Source of the DNA: an uncultured Pseudomonadota bacterium
GTDB taxonomy: Bacteria; Myxococcota_A; UBA796; GCA-2862545
DNA: 64,000 nucleotides
NCBI GenBank assembly: GCA_913061235.1
Contig: CAJXTB010000001.1
Location: 620,001-684,000, forward strand
Direction: 5' to 3'
Shown: in pieces, positions 16,244 through 25,599 of the stretch
Numbering within the stretch: position 1 is the first letter of the stretch
Layout of the letters: each line of letters opens with the position of its first letter
Notes under the pieces: generated by a model
Seen by the model: only the letters and a program-made list of their open reading frames with translations
What the model was told of the DNA's origin: nothing
Database searches by the model: none
Translations under genes and position numbers: made by a program

Positions 16244-17083
16244 TCAACGGAGTCGCTCGGCCGCCAGCAACCGAATGCGGAGAGCAGCAGCAGCCGGGGA
16301 CAACCGCTGTATGCCTCGATGGCAAATCACAAGACGCCGCTGAACCGGAAACCCCTCTCGCTTTACGACGACCAGACGTCCCGATCGGACATCTTCACCG
16401 ATACTGGCCAGCGACAACAACCCCACGCCAATTCCTTGCAGTACGTGCGCACGGACCGCAGAGACGCTGCCCAATTCCATGGCGATGACCGCATCCGGCA
16501 TGGTCGCCAACAACAGCTCGCGAATGGCTGAGCCTTGCCAAAACGTCACGACTTCGTTGGACATCGCGGTGGGGGATTGGACCAGCGTGAGCACGTCATC
16601 CATCCAAGATTCAACCACGACGGATGAGTCAGAGACACCTCGGTCTGTCAGTACAGCGAGGTCCACCTTGCCTTGCTTGAGCTGCTCACGAAGCGTGTGG
16701 TCATGTCCCTCGCGTAGCCGCACAGTCACGTCAGGGAACTCACGATGGAACGCCGATAGAAAGGGCGGGAGGTACTCAGCGCAGGCCGTCGCTCCAGCGC
16801 CGATTCGGACCTCGCCAGCGGTCAAGCCCACCACTTCGTGAACCGCACGAACGCCATCTGCCACGGCTGCGACCACGGCACGCGCATGCGGAATCAATGC
16901 AAGACCGGCGGCCGTGGGCCGACTTCCACGCGCCTCACGCACCAACAAAGAGGCTCCTAGTTCCTTTTCCAGCCGCAACATCGCTGCACTAATGGCCGGC
17001 TGGGTGCGAAAGACAATCCGGGCGGCAGCGGTGAACGAGCCACTGTCAACGACCGCAAGAAACGTCTTCAAGTCGTCATACAT
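16244..17083 (-). CDS. LysR-family transcriptional regulator
   Basis: The 279-residue protein has the N-terminal winged helix-turn-helix (FLAVVDSGSFTAAARIV, QPAISAAMLRLEKELG) and a periplasmic-binding-like effector domain starting at GEVRIGAGATA. It is divergently transcribed from a TauE/SafE-type exporter 100 bp away, the usual arrangement for a LysR gene that controls its neighbour. A T-N11-A dyad (17091-17109) lies directly upstream of its own start, so autoregulation is likely. The effector is unknown; a sulfur or organic anion exported by the neighbour is a guess. Confidence 0.88.
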   Translation of the reverse strand: MYDDLKTFLAVVDSGSFTAAARIVFRTQPAISAAMLRLEKELGASLLVREARGSRPTAAGLALIPHARAVVAAVADGVRAVHEVVGLTAGEVRIGAGATACAEYLPPFLSAFHREFPDVTVRLREGHDHTLREQLKQGKVDLAVLTDRGVSDSSVVVESWMDDVLTLVQSPTAMSNEVVTFWQGSAIRELLLATMPDAVIAMELGSVSAVRAHVLQGIGVGLLSLASIGEDVRSGRLVVVKREGFPVQRRLVICHRGIQRLSPAAAALRIRLLAAERLR

Positions 17084-17090
17084 GCCCTAT

Positions 17091-17109
17091 CCATTAGAAT
17101 AATTTATGG
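17091..17109. promoter_or_regulatory. LysR-type binding site, CCAT-N11-ATGG
   Basis: The dyad CCAT(N11)ATGG contains the T-N11-A core typical of LysR operators and sits between the lysR start (17083) and the exporter start (17183). A second, imperfect CCAT-N12-ATGG copy lies at 17126-17145, which would suit a two-site LysR promoter. Confidence 0.55.
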
Positions 17110-17182
17110 CTCACAGCATAACTATCCATTGGTTGAATGTCATGGTTCTTGTGATGAAGCTGGCACCCAAATTGGAGTTCCA

Positions 17183-17887
17183 ATGGCTATCTTCGTTGCC
17201 GTCTTGGCAGGCATCCTGACCACTGTTGCTGGCATGGGCGGCGGTACACTCCTGGTCCTATTCCTGGTTCTGACCTCGCACTCACCGGTCGAAGCACTGG
17301 CTGCGACCTCAGTCGGGCTGCTCGTTGGCAATACCCACCGATTGTGGCTGTTCCGTGAGCACTTGAACCGCGAGGTTGCGGGTCCCTTCACACTCGGAGC
17401 CCTACCCGCAGCAGCGGTGATGTCGCTGGTCGCCGTGAGCCTTCCAGACACGGTTCTTCGTCTAGGAATCGCTGCAGTTGCCTTGGTGGGCGTTGCGAGT
17501 GCCGCGTTCGGGCTGCGCTTGAAACGACGGGCTGGCACAGCCATCACTACCGGAGCGCTCGTAGGAAGCGTGAGCGCGACTACAGGGGGCGGTGGCATCA
17601 TCGCCGGCCCGTTCTTCCTGACCAGCGGCTTGACCGGTCCCGCCTACATTGCGACGGGTGCTTCTGGCGCCATTGCCGTACACATCGGACGACTGGCAGG
17701 GTACGGAAGTGGCGGAATCCTAGACCGCGATGTCTGGCTGTGGGGCGTCGCCTTCGCTGTCGCCATTCCGCTCGGAAACCTGGTTGGTAAGTGGCTGCGC
17801 GAGCGCATTCCCAAACGAGCAAATCGCCCCATTGAGCTAGGCACAGCCGCAGGTCTCGCCGCCTTGGCTATCGCGAGTGCGCTGTAA
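17183..17887 (+). CDS. TauE/SafE-family membrane transporter
   Basis: The 234-residue product is nearly all hydrophobic, with about seven or eight helices and the family's duplicated Gly-rich turns: AGMGGGTLLVLFLVLTS in the first half and SATTGGGGIIAGPF in the second. TauE/SafE proteins export sulfite, sulfoacetate or other organosulfur anions. I chose ATG 17183, five bases after GGAG; a TTG at 17129 would add a hydrophilic stretch that does not fit. It overlaps the convergent gene's end by 20 bp. Control by the divergent LysR gene is likely. Confidence 0.82.
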   Translation: MAIFVAVLAGILTTVAGMGGGTLLVLFLVLTSHSPVEALAATSVGLLVGNTHRLWLFREHLNREVAGPFTLGALPAAAVMSLVAVSLPDTVLRLGIAAVALVGVASAAFGLRLKRRAGTAITTGALVGSVSATTGGGGIIAGPFFLTSGLTGPAYIATGASGAIAVHIGRLAGYGSGGILDRDVWLWGVAFAVAIPLGNLVGKWLRERIPKRANRPIELGTAAGLAALAIASAL

Positions 17888-19508
17888 ACTCCCACGCAGC
17901 GGGAGAACACAAGCCAAGCTCGGCGAGGCCCAGTCCTGCGTCAGACGACAGTGCCACGCCGGCCTCAATGTCGCTGGCCGTCGCCAGATCAATCTCCGCC
18001 ATGACCCACTCGTCCCCCGCTCGTCCCATGACCAGGGCATGGGGCTCCGCCGCAGGAACCGGCTGGCCGCTCAACAAGGCATCGCGCAGCTCGGTGGGCT
18101 CCCACTCGAACCGCAACAGGCGAGCCCCCTCGGCCAAGGTGTACGGCCCAGTTCCCACTCCCAACACCCGATTGCGGGCCACATCACTCGGTGGTGGGTA
18201 CGCCATCGCCGCTTCGAACCGGGCAACATCGGACGCGACTCGGGGCCCGTGCTCGGTCAGCCAGACAGCGAACCGCTCACCAATCCCACTGCGTGAGTTC
18301 ACGTCGGCGATAGCGAACTCAGCGACCATGCCAGTCAGGTTCTCTCCAGCCCAAGCCGCAGTCGCCGGAAGAGCGGACCGGACGCCAGCCTCCAGCTGAT
18401 GGAGATCAGAGCCAAGGCCCTCAACTAGCGGGTACCCGACTGCAAACATCTCACCCGCAGCCGGCACGTAGTAGGCCTCTTCCAGCTCGCGGTAGCCGTC
18501 TACAATCGCCTGAATGTCTTCGCCATCAGCCAGCCGATTCACAAGTGCCAACAGGCTGTCTGCGCACTCCCCATCTGTTTCCGAGTGCACCAGAAGCAAC
18601 CGTGCGCCAAGGTCCTGCCGCACCCATCGGTCCCGGCCAGCATCTGCCGACGGTGCCAGAGGCCGCACGCTCTCACCAACCAACAGGCCGTTTAAGACCT
18701 CAACAACGCGCGCTTCAAGCTCGTCCAGGTCCGTCGACCACCCGCCTGCCTTCACAGCAAACCGGTCGTTCCACAGTTGAAAACTCGCGCTCTGCAGTCG
18801 CGCGCCGTGCGCCCGCGCGTATGCGAGTCCGTCCGAGCACAAGTCGAGCGTGCCGTGGACATTCGGAACGGGTCGCCCCTCACTGCGAGACCTGCGAATG
18901 GCGTCCAGCTCACGTTCGACAAACTCCAGCCCCGCCTGAATACGGGAAAGCCCACGCGGATCCTGGTTCAATGGGCGAGCAATTCGTTCGCACGGCCCAC
19001 ACAGTGTCCGAAACAGCGCTCCTCCCCCCTGGTGGTCCGGGCATCGTTCCAGGAACGCTTCATCGAAGAAGTACCAGAGGGCTACCGGCAGCAATTCAGC
19101 GAGGCGTGCAGCCGTCGCATGAAACAACGGAGTCGCGTCGGGCTGCCACGCAAAGCCAACCAAGGCATGACACAGCTCATGCGTTCCCCACTTTGCTCTG
19201 TGTGATGGATGAAAGCTCGCAATCGCCAACTCGTGTTGAAAGGACTGGTACTTGCGTTCCGGGAGCACGCCGCCACGCCACGCCACTGGGTCGTCATCTG
19301 ACCACTCTTCTGGAAGCTCCAAGTGGTGTCGATGCTCAAAGTGAAACGCAAAAAGCCCATCACGAGCCGCAAGTGTTGCCACCCCCATCGCGGCAGGAGA
19401 TCGGGTGTACTCGCCAAGCGGAGCACCATCCGGCAGTGGCACTTTCGGCGGATGCGCCCCGACAGAAAGTAGCCATTCAACACAACGATTGGGATCAGGA
19501 AAGTTCAT
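17868..19508 (-). CDS. Unrecognised protein with HELCH zinc-protease-like motif
   Basis: I do not recognise this 546-residue protein. It has a possible metallopeptidase motif, GTHELCHALVGF at about residue 109 (HExxH), followed by LFHATAARLAELLP and FDEAFLERC; a CGPC pair lies at about residue 170. No signal peptide is visible, so it is likely cytosolic. The second half is acidic and Ala-rich with no clear motif. HExxH alone is not proof of a protease. It stands alone, convergent with the transporter and divergent from the repeat lipoprotein. Confidence 0.72.
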   Translation of the reverse strand: MNFPDPNRCVEWLLSVGAHPPKVPLPDGAPLGEYTRSPAAMGVATLAARDGLFAFHFEHRHHLELPEEWSDDDPVAWRGGVLPERKYQSFQHELAIASFHPSHRAKWGTHELCHALVGFAWQPDATPLFHATAARLAELLPVALWYFFDEAFLERCPDHQGGGALFRTLCGPCERIARPLNQDPRGLSRIQAGLEFVERELDAIRRSRSEGRPVPNVHGTLDLCSDGLAYARAHGARLQSASFQLWNDRFAVKAGGWSTDLDELEARVVEVLNGLLVGESVRPLAPSADAGRDRWVRQDLGARLLLVHSETDGECADSLLALVNRLADGEDIQAIVDGYRELEEAYYVPAAGEMFAVGYPLVEGLGSDLHQLEAGVRSALPATAAWAGENLTGMVAEFAIADVNSRSGIGERFAVWLTEHGPRVASDVARFEAAMAYPPPSDVARNRVLGVGTGPYTLAEGARLLRFEWEPTELRDALLSGQPVPAAEPHALVMGRAGDEWVMAEIDLATASDIEAGVALSSDAGLGLAELGLCSPAAWEFTAHSR

Positions 19509-19997
19509 GCCGTGTAGCTATTCCAACCCTGTGTGCTTGGCCCACGCCGGGGTGTCTGTCCCGTCACCTGCCAGTGAGTACACCCACCACAGTCAACCAC
19601 CACACAGCGTGCAATGACTGTACCAAAGCGCCGAACAACCACAATAAACCATATTAAAAAGCCGACAGTTCGAACATTCACCATTTCATCGCCCTCCGTC
19701 TCGGTCGATGGAAGGACGCGCCCCTAAACCCCTACCCGCAAGACGTTTCACGACAAATGCTGCGCCTATCCTTTGACGGACGCGCAATGCGCCGCGAACG
19801 CACAGAACAACCGGTGCAAACTCATAGAACTCGCTCACCCGAAGCGCCGCATTCCAATCCGTCCGCAGGGGCCGTTCAAGGGGGTGTCACAGATTCCGAC
19901 ACGTCGAACCTGCAAGAGTAACGACAGAATTCTGTTGGAATCGTGGCACATCAAGCACCAACCCTTGTAAGGTGAGCCCGCTTAGGAGGATATGGGG
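19509..19997. other. 489-bp intergenic region before the repeat lipoprotein
   Basis: I see no gene or RNA here. A short AT-rich patch at about 19636-19660 (aataaaccatattaaaaag) is the best place for a promoter but I cannot assign -35/-10 boxes with confidence. The region ends with the strong ribosome-binding site AGGAGG (19984-19989) of the next gene. Confidence 0.4.
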
Positions 19998-22900
19998 ATG
20001 CGTACAGGACTGCTCTTTGGAGCTATGCTTCTTATGATGTCAGGTTGCAAGCGGGAAATCTGCGGCAACGGCGTCGATGATGACAACAACGGTGACTTAG
20101 ATTGCGCCGACATCGCGTGCAACTGTCTCGAAGACTGTTTCAACGGCGAAGATGACGATGCCGACGGCTTCGTTGACTGCGACGACAACAGCTGCGAGGC
20201 CGAGTGCGTCGAAGTCTGTGACGATGATGCAGACAACGATGGCGACGGTCTTGCCGACTGTTCGGACCCGGACTGCTTCGGAGATTCGTGCGACGAAATT
20301 TGCGACGATGACGAAGACAACGACGGTGACGGCGATGCCGACTGCGATGACGCAGACTGCCTCGGCGTTCCAGACGCCGGCTGTGGTGAGACCTGCGGCA
20401 ACGGCGTCGATGACGACGGCGACGGTCTTGCCGACTGTGCAGACGAAGAGTGCTTCGGCGACGCTGACAACTGCGCCACCGAAGAGCCTGCCCTGTGCGC
20501 CGACGGTGAAGACAATGACGCCGACGGCCTCACTGACTGCCTCGACGAAGACTGCTTCGGCGTTGAAGGAGCCTGTGACTCCGAAACCGTCGATACCTGC
20601 TTCGACGGCCAAGACAACGACGCAGACGGCCTCGAAGGCTGCCTCGACGACGATTGCTTCGGACTTGCCGATCCAACGGGTGACACGGACGGTTGTACAA
20701 CCGAAACCGTCGATACCTGCTTCGACGGCCAAGACAACGACGATGACGGCCTTGAAGGCTGCCTCGACTCCGACTGCTTCGGACTTGCCGATCCATCGGG
20801 TGACACGGACGGTTGTACAATCGAGACCGTCGACACCTGCTTCGACGGCCAAGACAACGACGGCGACAACCTCGAAGGTTGCTTGGACCCAGACTGCTTC
20901 GGTCTTGACGATCCAAGCACTGTCGATCCAGACGGCTGTACCAGCGAAAACGCCCAAGACGGCGCGTGTTCAGACGGTCAGAACAACGACAACGACGACT
21001 TCGACGACTGTGACGACCCCGATTGTTTCGGCGCTGAAGGCGAATGCGACACAGCCGAGCTGAACTGCGCCGACGGTGGCGACAACGATGGTGACGGACC
21101 GGCTGACTGTGCAGACAGCGACTGTGCCCCTCCCATCGGTGACGACACTCACCCGTGTGCTGGTGCCGAGACCATCTGTGATGACGGCCTCGACAACAAC
21201 TCCAACGGTCTCACCGACTGTGCCGACCCTGCATGTTCGGGAGCCGCTGGCGCCTGTGACACCTCGCAAGCCGAAGCCGACAACTGCTTCGACGGCATCG
21301 ACAACGACGCCAACACCTTCGTCGACTGCCTCGACAGCATCTGCTTCGGTCAGGCCAACCCTGATACCGACGGCGCTGTCTCTTGTGACGCAGAGAACAC
21401 TGTTGACCAGTGTACTGACGGACAAGACAACGACGACGACGGAAGCGTTGACTGTGCTGACCCCGACTGCTTCGGCCTGATCGGCGCGTGTAGCTCGGAA
21501 GACCTCTGCGACGACGACCAAGACAACGACGACGACGGTCTGGTCGACTGCCTCGATGACGAGTGCTTTGGCGACGGTTCCGGAACCGGTGACTGTGCCA
21601 CGGAAGGCGCTGGCCTCTGCGGCGACGGCTTCGACAACGACGGCGACGGCGACCTCGACTGCGCCGACGCCGACTGCTTCGGCATCGCCCCATGTGATGG
21701 CAGCGAGTCCATCTGTGACGACGGCGAAGACAACGACAACAACGGTGTTGCCGACTGTGCCGACTCCGCTTGCTTCGGCCCCGACAATGGTTGTGGCGAT
21801 GAGCTCGACGGAAGCTGCACCGATGGTCTAGACAACGACCTTGACGGTAACGACGACTGCGCCGACTCCGATTGCTTCGGTGAAGTTGGTTGTGAGACCG
21901 AGGCCATCTGTGGCGACGGTCAAGACAACGACGACGACGGCCTCTTCGACTGCTTCGACGACGACTGCTTCGGCACCGCCGACTGTGACGCAGAAGTCGG
22001 TGAGCTCTGCGCCGATGGCCTGGACAACGACGACGACGGCAACGCGGACTGCGATGACGACGAATGTACCGAGTCTGGCTACTGTGGCGAGTTCAGCTGC
22101 ACCGATGGTGAGAGCAACGAAGCTGACGACGCTATCGACTTCGACGACGCTATCGACTGCTCGGATGACGACTGTGACGGTGTGCTCGATGACAGTGGCG
22201 TTGCCATCTGCTTCGAGTCCTGTGACGACGACCGCGACAATGACGGCAACGGCCTCACCGACTGTGAAGACCCCGAGTGTGCCGACAACCAAGTCTGCGT
22301 TGAGTCCGACTGTGCCGACAACATCGACAGCGACGGCGACGGCCTGACCGACTGTGAAGACGACGACTGCTGGGGCCTCGGCTGCCACAACGCTACCGCG
22401 ACCGGTATCGTGTCGACCCTCACTGACGGCACCGCAGCCCTGACCCAGAAGTACGAAGTGTTCGACTGGAAGTTCGACGAAGATGCGTCCTACTTCACGG
22501 GCACCAGCGTTGGCGGCGGCTCAAGCTTCTCCGACTGCTTCAACGTCAACAACCCCACCGTCGACAACAACCCGTTTGACCGCGCCAACCCGTTCACGAC
22601 GTCCACCACGTTCGTCAGCACAAGCGCCTTCACCGAAACGGGCGAAGCTCCAAACGGAACTCCGCAGTCGCTGTTCACGGTTCAACGAATCGACAGCTTC
22701 TCGAGCGTCCGCCTAGATGCAGTCGCCGGTACCGTACAAGTTGACGCCGAGATTGCCGACGGCAGTCGTGTCAGCCGTACCTGTGACTGGAACTTCGACA
22801 GCGCAGTGTTCCGCGGTCCTCGTGACGGACGCCTGGAGCTTGTTGGAACCCGTGCCGGATTTACCCTCGGCGGCGCCGAGATCGGCGCAGACGGCCCGGT

Positions 22901-23228
22901 CACACCGGACGAAGCCTGTCAGCTGGAAGGCTCAAGCTTCCTGCCGACCGTGCTCTTCCACGCCGACGAAGACGGCGGCGCTCCAAGCCAGACCCGCTTC
23001 CGCGGTGACGGCGTGCTACGTGTAGACAACTTCACGGGTGCGGAACGTTACGGTCTGTCTGCTAACGACCCGGCCTTCAACACGTACGGCGCCTTCGAGC
23101 AAGTTGCCCAAGGCCGCCCAGGAAGCGTCGAGACATGCCTCAAGTACTACACACACTACACAAGCACCTACGGCTGGAATGCCAATGGTCTGTACGGCAA
23201 CTCGCTGCAGGTGTACGGAGCGCCTTAG
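19998..23228 (+). CDS. Giant lipoprotein with 23 Cys/Asp metal-binding-type repeats
   Basis: The product has about 1,076 residues: a lipoprotein signal ([20 protein letters not shown]), 23 tandem repeats of about 30-40 residues that follow C-x-D-G-x-D-N-D-x-D-G-x-x-D-C-x-D-x-D-C-F-G, and a C-terminal domain of about 280 residues (from [10 protein letters not shown]) without repeats. The Asp-rich loops resemble EF-hand or thrombospondin-type calcium sites and the MopE-like motif seen in Myxococcota; each repeat holds three or four Cys. It is probably a stiff, calcium-stabilised surface stalk carrying the C-terminal domain. I chose ATG 19998 (eight bases after AGGAGG) over 19992. A small secreted protein follows 21 bp later. 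Confidence 0.82.
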   Translation: MRTGLLFGAMLLMMSGCKREICGNGVDDDNNGDLDCADIACNCLEDCFNGEDDDADGFVDCDDNSCEAECVEVCDDDADNDGDGLADCSDPDCFGDSCDEICDDDEDNDGDGDADCDDADCLGVPDAGCGETCGNGVDDDGDGLADCADEECFGDADNCATEEPALCADGEDNDADGLTDCLDEDCFGVEGACDSETVDTCFDGQDNDADGLEGCLDDDCFGLADPTGDTDGCTTETVDTCFDGQDNDDDGLEGCLDSDCFGLADPSGDTDGCTIETVDTCFDGQDNDGDNLEGCLDPDCFGLDDPSTVDPDGCTSENAQDGACSDGQNNDNDDFDDCDDPDCFGAEGECDTAELNCADGGDNDGDGPADCADSDCAPPIGDDTHPCAGAETICDDGLDNNSNGLTDCADPACSGAAGACDTSQAEADNCFDGIDNDANTFVDCLDSICFGQANPDTDGAVSCDAENTVDQCTDGQDNDDDGSVDCADPDCFGLIGACSSEDLCDDDQDNDDDGLVDCLDDECFGDGSGTGDCATEGAGLCGDGFDNDGDGDLDCADADCFGIAPCDGSESICDDGEDNDNNGVADCADSACFGPDNGCGDELDGSCTDGLDNDLDGNDDCADSDCFGEVGCETEAICGDGQDNDDDGLFDCFDDDCFGTADCDAEVGELCADGLDNDDDGNADCDDDECTESGYCGEFSCTDGESNEADDAIDFDDAIDCSDDDCDGVLDDSGVAICFESCDDDRDNDGNGLTDCEDPECADNQVCVESDCADNIDSDGDGLTDCEDDDCWGLGCHNATATGIVSTLTDGTAALTQKYEVFDWKFDEDASYFTGTSVGGGSSFSDCFNVNNPTVDNNPFDRANPFTTSTTFVSTSAFTETGEAPNGTPQSLFTVQRIDSFSSVRLDAVAGTVQVDAEIADGSRVSRTCDWNFDSAVFRGPRDGRLELVGTRAGFTLGGAEIGADGPVTPDEACQLEGSSFLPTVLFHADEDGGAPSQTRFRGDGVLRVDNFTGAERYGLSANDPAFNTYGAFEQVAQGRPGSVETCLKYYTHYTSTYGWNANGLYGNSLQVYGAP
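20581..20940 (+). repeat. Three near-identical 120-bp tandem copies inside the repeat lipoprotein
   Basis: Bases 20581-20700, 20701-20820 and 20821-20940 align with a 120-bp period; copies one and two differ at only a few positions. Each encodes one 40-residue [13 protein letters not shown] repeat, so this is a recent in-frame duplication within an older, more diverged array. Confidence 0.9.
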
Positions 23229-23249
23229 GCTCCACGACAGGGAGCAGCA

Positions 23250-23795
23250 ATGCTGCTCGCTAGTCTCTTAATGGTCGTCGGCACTGCAAGTGCCGACGAC
23301 CTTGTCGTTTCAGTTCCCACTTCTGCGGACCGTGTGATTCTGCAGTGTGGTGAGCAACGGTACGAGCGGACCGTTCCCCGGTCCCCCTCCCCCACTGTGG
23401 ACATGACCTTCCCCATTCGCCCTGGGCGCGAGTGCAGTGTGTCGTTCGTCCGCAACGCCGGCAGCCTGACTCAGTTCGGCAAGTGGGCCTGTACGGAGAC
23501 CGGCTGCACGGAGGTGGAGCAAGACATTGGTGAGGTGGTCGCGCTACCGCCGGGCCACGTCAAGCTTGTCCTGTCCGAAGAGCTCGCCCACCCCATGGTC
23601 GAGATGTCTTGCCCAAGTGGCTACCGACAGCGCGCTCCAGTCGTCGACCACATCGTTCTGTTCACAGACGTGTCGCCAGACGACTGCACCCTGAACTTCA
23701 AGGGTGGGCAGCCATACCGGTACCGTCCGGTCGGCTGGGGCACCTGGGCGTGCTCTGTGATCAGCGCCACACTCGTGTGCGAGCAACGCGGCTAG
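23250..23795 (+). CDS. Small secreted Cys-containing protein
   Basis: The 181-residue product begins with a signal peptide (MLLASLLMVVGTASADD). The mature part seems to contain two related halves: ILQCGEQRYERT...ECSVSFV...GKWACTETGC and VEMSCPSGYRQRA...DCTLNF...GTWACSVIS, each with the C-x-G start and WAC end, suggesting an internal duplication with disulfides. It starts 22 bp after the repeat lipoprotein with GGGAG upstream, so it may be co-transcribed and act with it on the surface. The family is not recognised. Confidence 0.65.
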   Translation: MLLASLLMVVGTASADDLVVSVPTSADRVILQCGEQRYERTVPRSPSPTVDMTFPIRPGRECSVSFVRNAGSLTQFGKWACTETGCTEVEQDIGEVVALPPGHVKLVLSEELAHPMVEMSCPSGYRQRAPVVDHIVLFTDVSPDDCTLNFKGGQPYRYRPVGWGTWACSVISATLVCEQRG

Positions 23796-24712
23796 CTGAC
23801 TGGCACGTCGAAGGCGCGCCATGGCGGGTCGTCGGCGAACCGGTCGACCAGCGAGTCGATGAACGCCCGGACCTTTGCGGACAGGTGCCGACGATGTGGG
23901 TACAGCGCATGCACCACTCGCTTGGGTTCCGTCCAATCGGGTAGCAAGTGAATCAGCCGTCCCGCTTGCAGATGCTCTTGCACCAAGAAATCAGGTGCCC
24001 ACGCGACGCCAATGCCCGCGACCGCCGATGCGATGAGCGCATCACCATCGTTCGCCTGGAAGCGCGACACAGGCTGTGCGTGGACCTCTTGACCATCGGG
24101 GCCCTGGACGATGAGCGGGCGCTTGAGAAACAGCGCGTGGCCGACACCAGGCATGGCCAAGACGTCATCGAGGGTCTTGGGCAAGCCGAACCGTTCTATG
24201 AGCGACGGTGCGCCAACAAAGCCGCTCCGACACACACCCAAGCGCCGAGCCACCAGTGAGGAGTCCTCTAGACGCGACACACGAATCGCAACATCGATGC
24301 CATCATCGACAACGTCTACGAACCGGTCGTCCAACACCAGGTTCACTTCCACATCCGGGTAGGCGTTCAGGAACTCGTGGATCGGAGCCATGAGGTACCG
24401 AGCGGCAAACTGAGGCGGCGCTGCAATCGTCAAGCGTCCAGACGGCATGGGCAGGCGTGAGGTGAGCACGCGGTCGGCTTCATCCGCGTCTGCGACGACC
24501 TGCACGCATCGCTCGTAGTAGGCAAGCCCTAGCTCAGTCGGCCGAACAGCGCGGGTCGTGCGTTGTAAGAGCCGAACTCCGAGTCGCTCCTCAAGTTCTG
24601 CCACGTGACGACTCACCGTAGACTTTGCAAGACCGAGCGCGCGAGCCGCAGCTGAGAAGCCGCCCGCATCCACCACGGCCGTAAACACAGTCATCTGGAC
24701 AAGACGTCCCAT
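23792..24712 (-). CDS. LysR-family transcriptional regulator
   Basis: This 306-residue regulator has the LysR helix-turn-helix (FTAVVDAGGFSAAARALG, KSTVSRHVAELEERLGVRL) and a long substrate-binding domain (GRLTIAAPPQFAARYLM onward), closest in style to the AaeR/PA4203 subgroup. Its start overlaps the stop of the upstream membrane-protein gene (TAATG), so it is translated from the same message as the OPT transporter and probably senses something linked to it. It overlaps the convergent secreted-protein gene by four bases. Confidence 0.86.
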   Translation of the reverse strand: MGRLVQMTVFTAVVDAGGFSAAARALGLAKSTVSRHVAELEERLGVRLLQRTTRAVRPTELGLAYYERCVQVVADADEADRVLTSRLPMPSGRLTIAAPPQFAARYLMAPIHEFLNAYPDVEVNLVLDDRFVDVVDDGIDVAIRVSRLEDSSLVARRLGVCRSGFVGAPSLIERFGLPKTLDDVLAMPGVGHALFLKRPLIVQGPDGQEVHAQPVSRFQANDGDALIASAVAGIGVAWAPDFLVQEHLQAGRLIHLLPDWTEPKRVVHALYPHRRHLSAKVRAFIDSLVDRFADDPPWRAFDVPVS

Positions 24713-25599
24713 TAAACGGTCCGCTTAGCGTACGCGGCAGCGGCCTGTTCAAAGGCCGCTTTAGCGGCGACCAGGGCATCAGCGGCGACGTGTGGGTAGC
24801 CGTCGGTGAGGGAGGACCATGCGCGGGCAAGGTTGCGCTCACCCGCCGAGAACGGGCCAAAATACTCAGCGAAGACCGCGACACCATCACGCGCTTGGTA
24901 GCGCCGACGGTCGTCTACGACGGGGGCCAGAACGGCTGTCTCAAGGTGCTCAATAATGGCCCGAGCTTCTGCACAGTCATCCCCGTCCTTGGTCGCAGCC
25001 ACCAGAGGCTGCATCCGCACGGTTGCCTCTAGAAGCGTGACAACAGCGTCGTCAAAGTTCGGCGTTGCAGAAGAGCCCTTTGTGGGGGCTGTGGCTCGGG
25101 CGTAGGCAGCCTGACGTCCTAAGACGGCGCCCACTACGACCAAGACCAGACCGGCAAGCCAGCCAATCCCACCCTTGCCAAACCACTCCATAAAGCGAGG
25201 TCCGGGGGCGAGCACGGCCAGTCCTTCAAGGGTCTCTGACGCAGCGGTGTTCATGCGCTGGACATCCGCTTCCGCTGTCGCAAGCGCTGCGGCGTGCGAA
25301 GAAACCAGGTCCGCGTCGCTCAGGTCACTGTCGGCAAGCTCAGCATCCCAGCCACGAATCGCTCCCGCACGACACTCAAGCCGAGTCTGCTCCACGACCG
25401 CAGCCTCTGCGTCAGGCTCCCCTTCTGGCTGCTCGGCGGCTTCGTCGCACGACGACAGGGCACCCAAGAATGAACCGGTGACCGCCTGTTGGGCCTTGAG
25501 CTCCGCGCGCTGTTCCTCAGCGCCACCGAGCAAGGACCCAGAGGTTGCTGAGACACACACACCAGCGACTAGCAATGCCATTGCGATGACGGCCTTCAT
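24712..25599 (-). CDS. Membrane protein of unknown function in the OPT operon
   Basis: The 295-residue product has an N-terminal hydrophobic signal/anchor (MKAVIAMALLVAGVCVSATS), an acidic Cys-containing external stretch, a second transmembrane helix at about residues 140-165 (GWLAGLVLVVVGAVLG) and an Ala-rich cytoplasmic helical domain. It overlaps the OPT transporter stop by four bases and the LysR start by one. This tight coupling suggests an accessory subunit of the transporter or its signalling, but no known family is apparent. Confidence 0.65.
   Translation of the reverse strand: MKAVIAMALLVAGVCVSATSGSLLGGAEEQRAELKAQQAVTGSFLGALSSCDEAAEQPEGEPDAEAAVVEQTRLECRAGAIRGWDAELADSDLSDADLVSSHAAALATAEADVQRMNTAASETLEGLAVLAPGPRFMEWFGKGGIGWLAGLVLVVVGAVLGRQAAYARATAPTKGSSATPNFDDAVVTLLEATVRMQPLVAATKDGDDCAEARAIIEHLETAVLAPVVDDRRRYQARDGVAVFAEYFGPFSAGERNLARAWSSLTDGYPHVAADALVAAKAAFEQAAAAYAKRTV

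Noticed and set aside
15938-16531. 197-codon plus-strand frame between sigma and LysR genes
   Set aside because: It overlaps the sigma N-terminus and the LysR 3' end, has low-complexity polar content and no ribosome-binding site.
20097-20957. 286-codon minus-strand frame in the repeat lipoprotein
   Set aside because: It is the complement of the Asp/Cys repeats and only mirrors their periodicity (VVVLAVEAG units).
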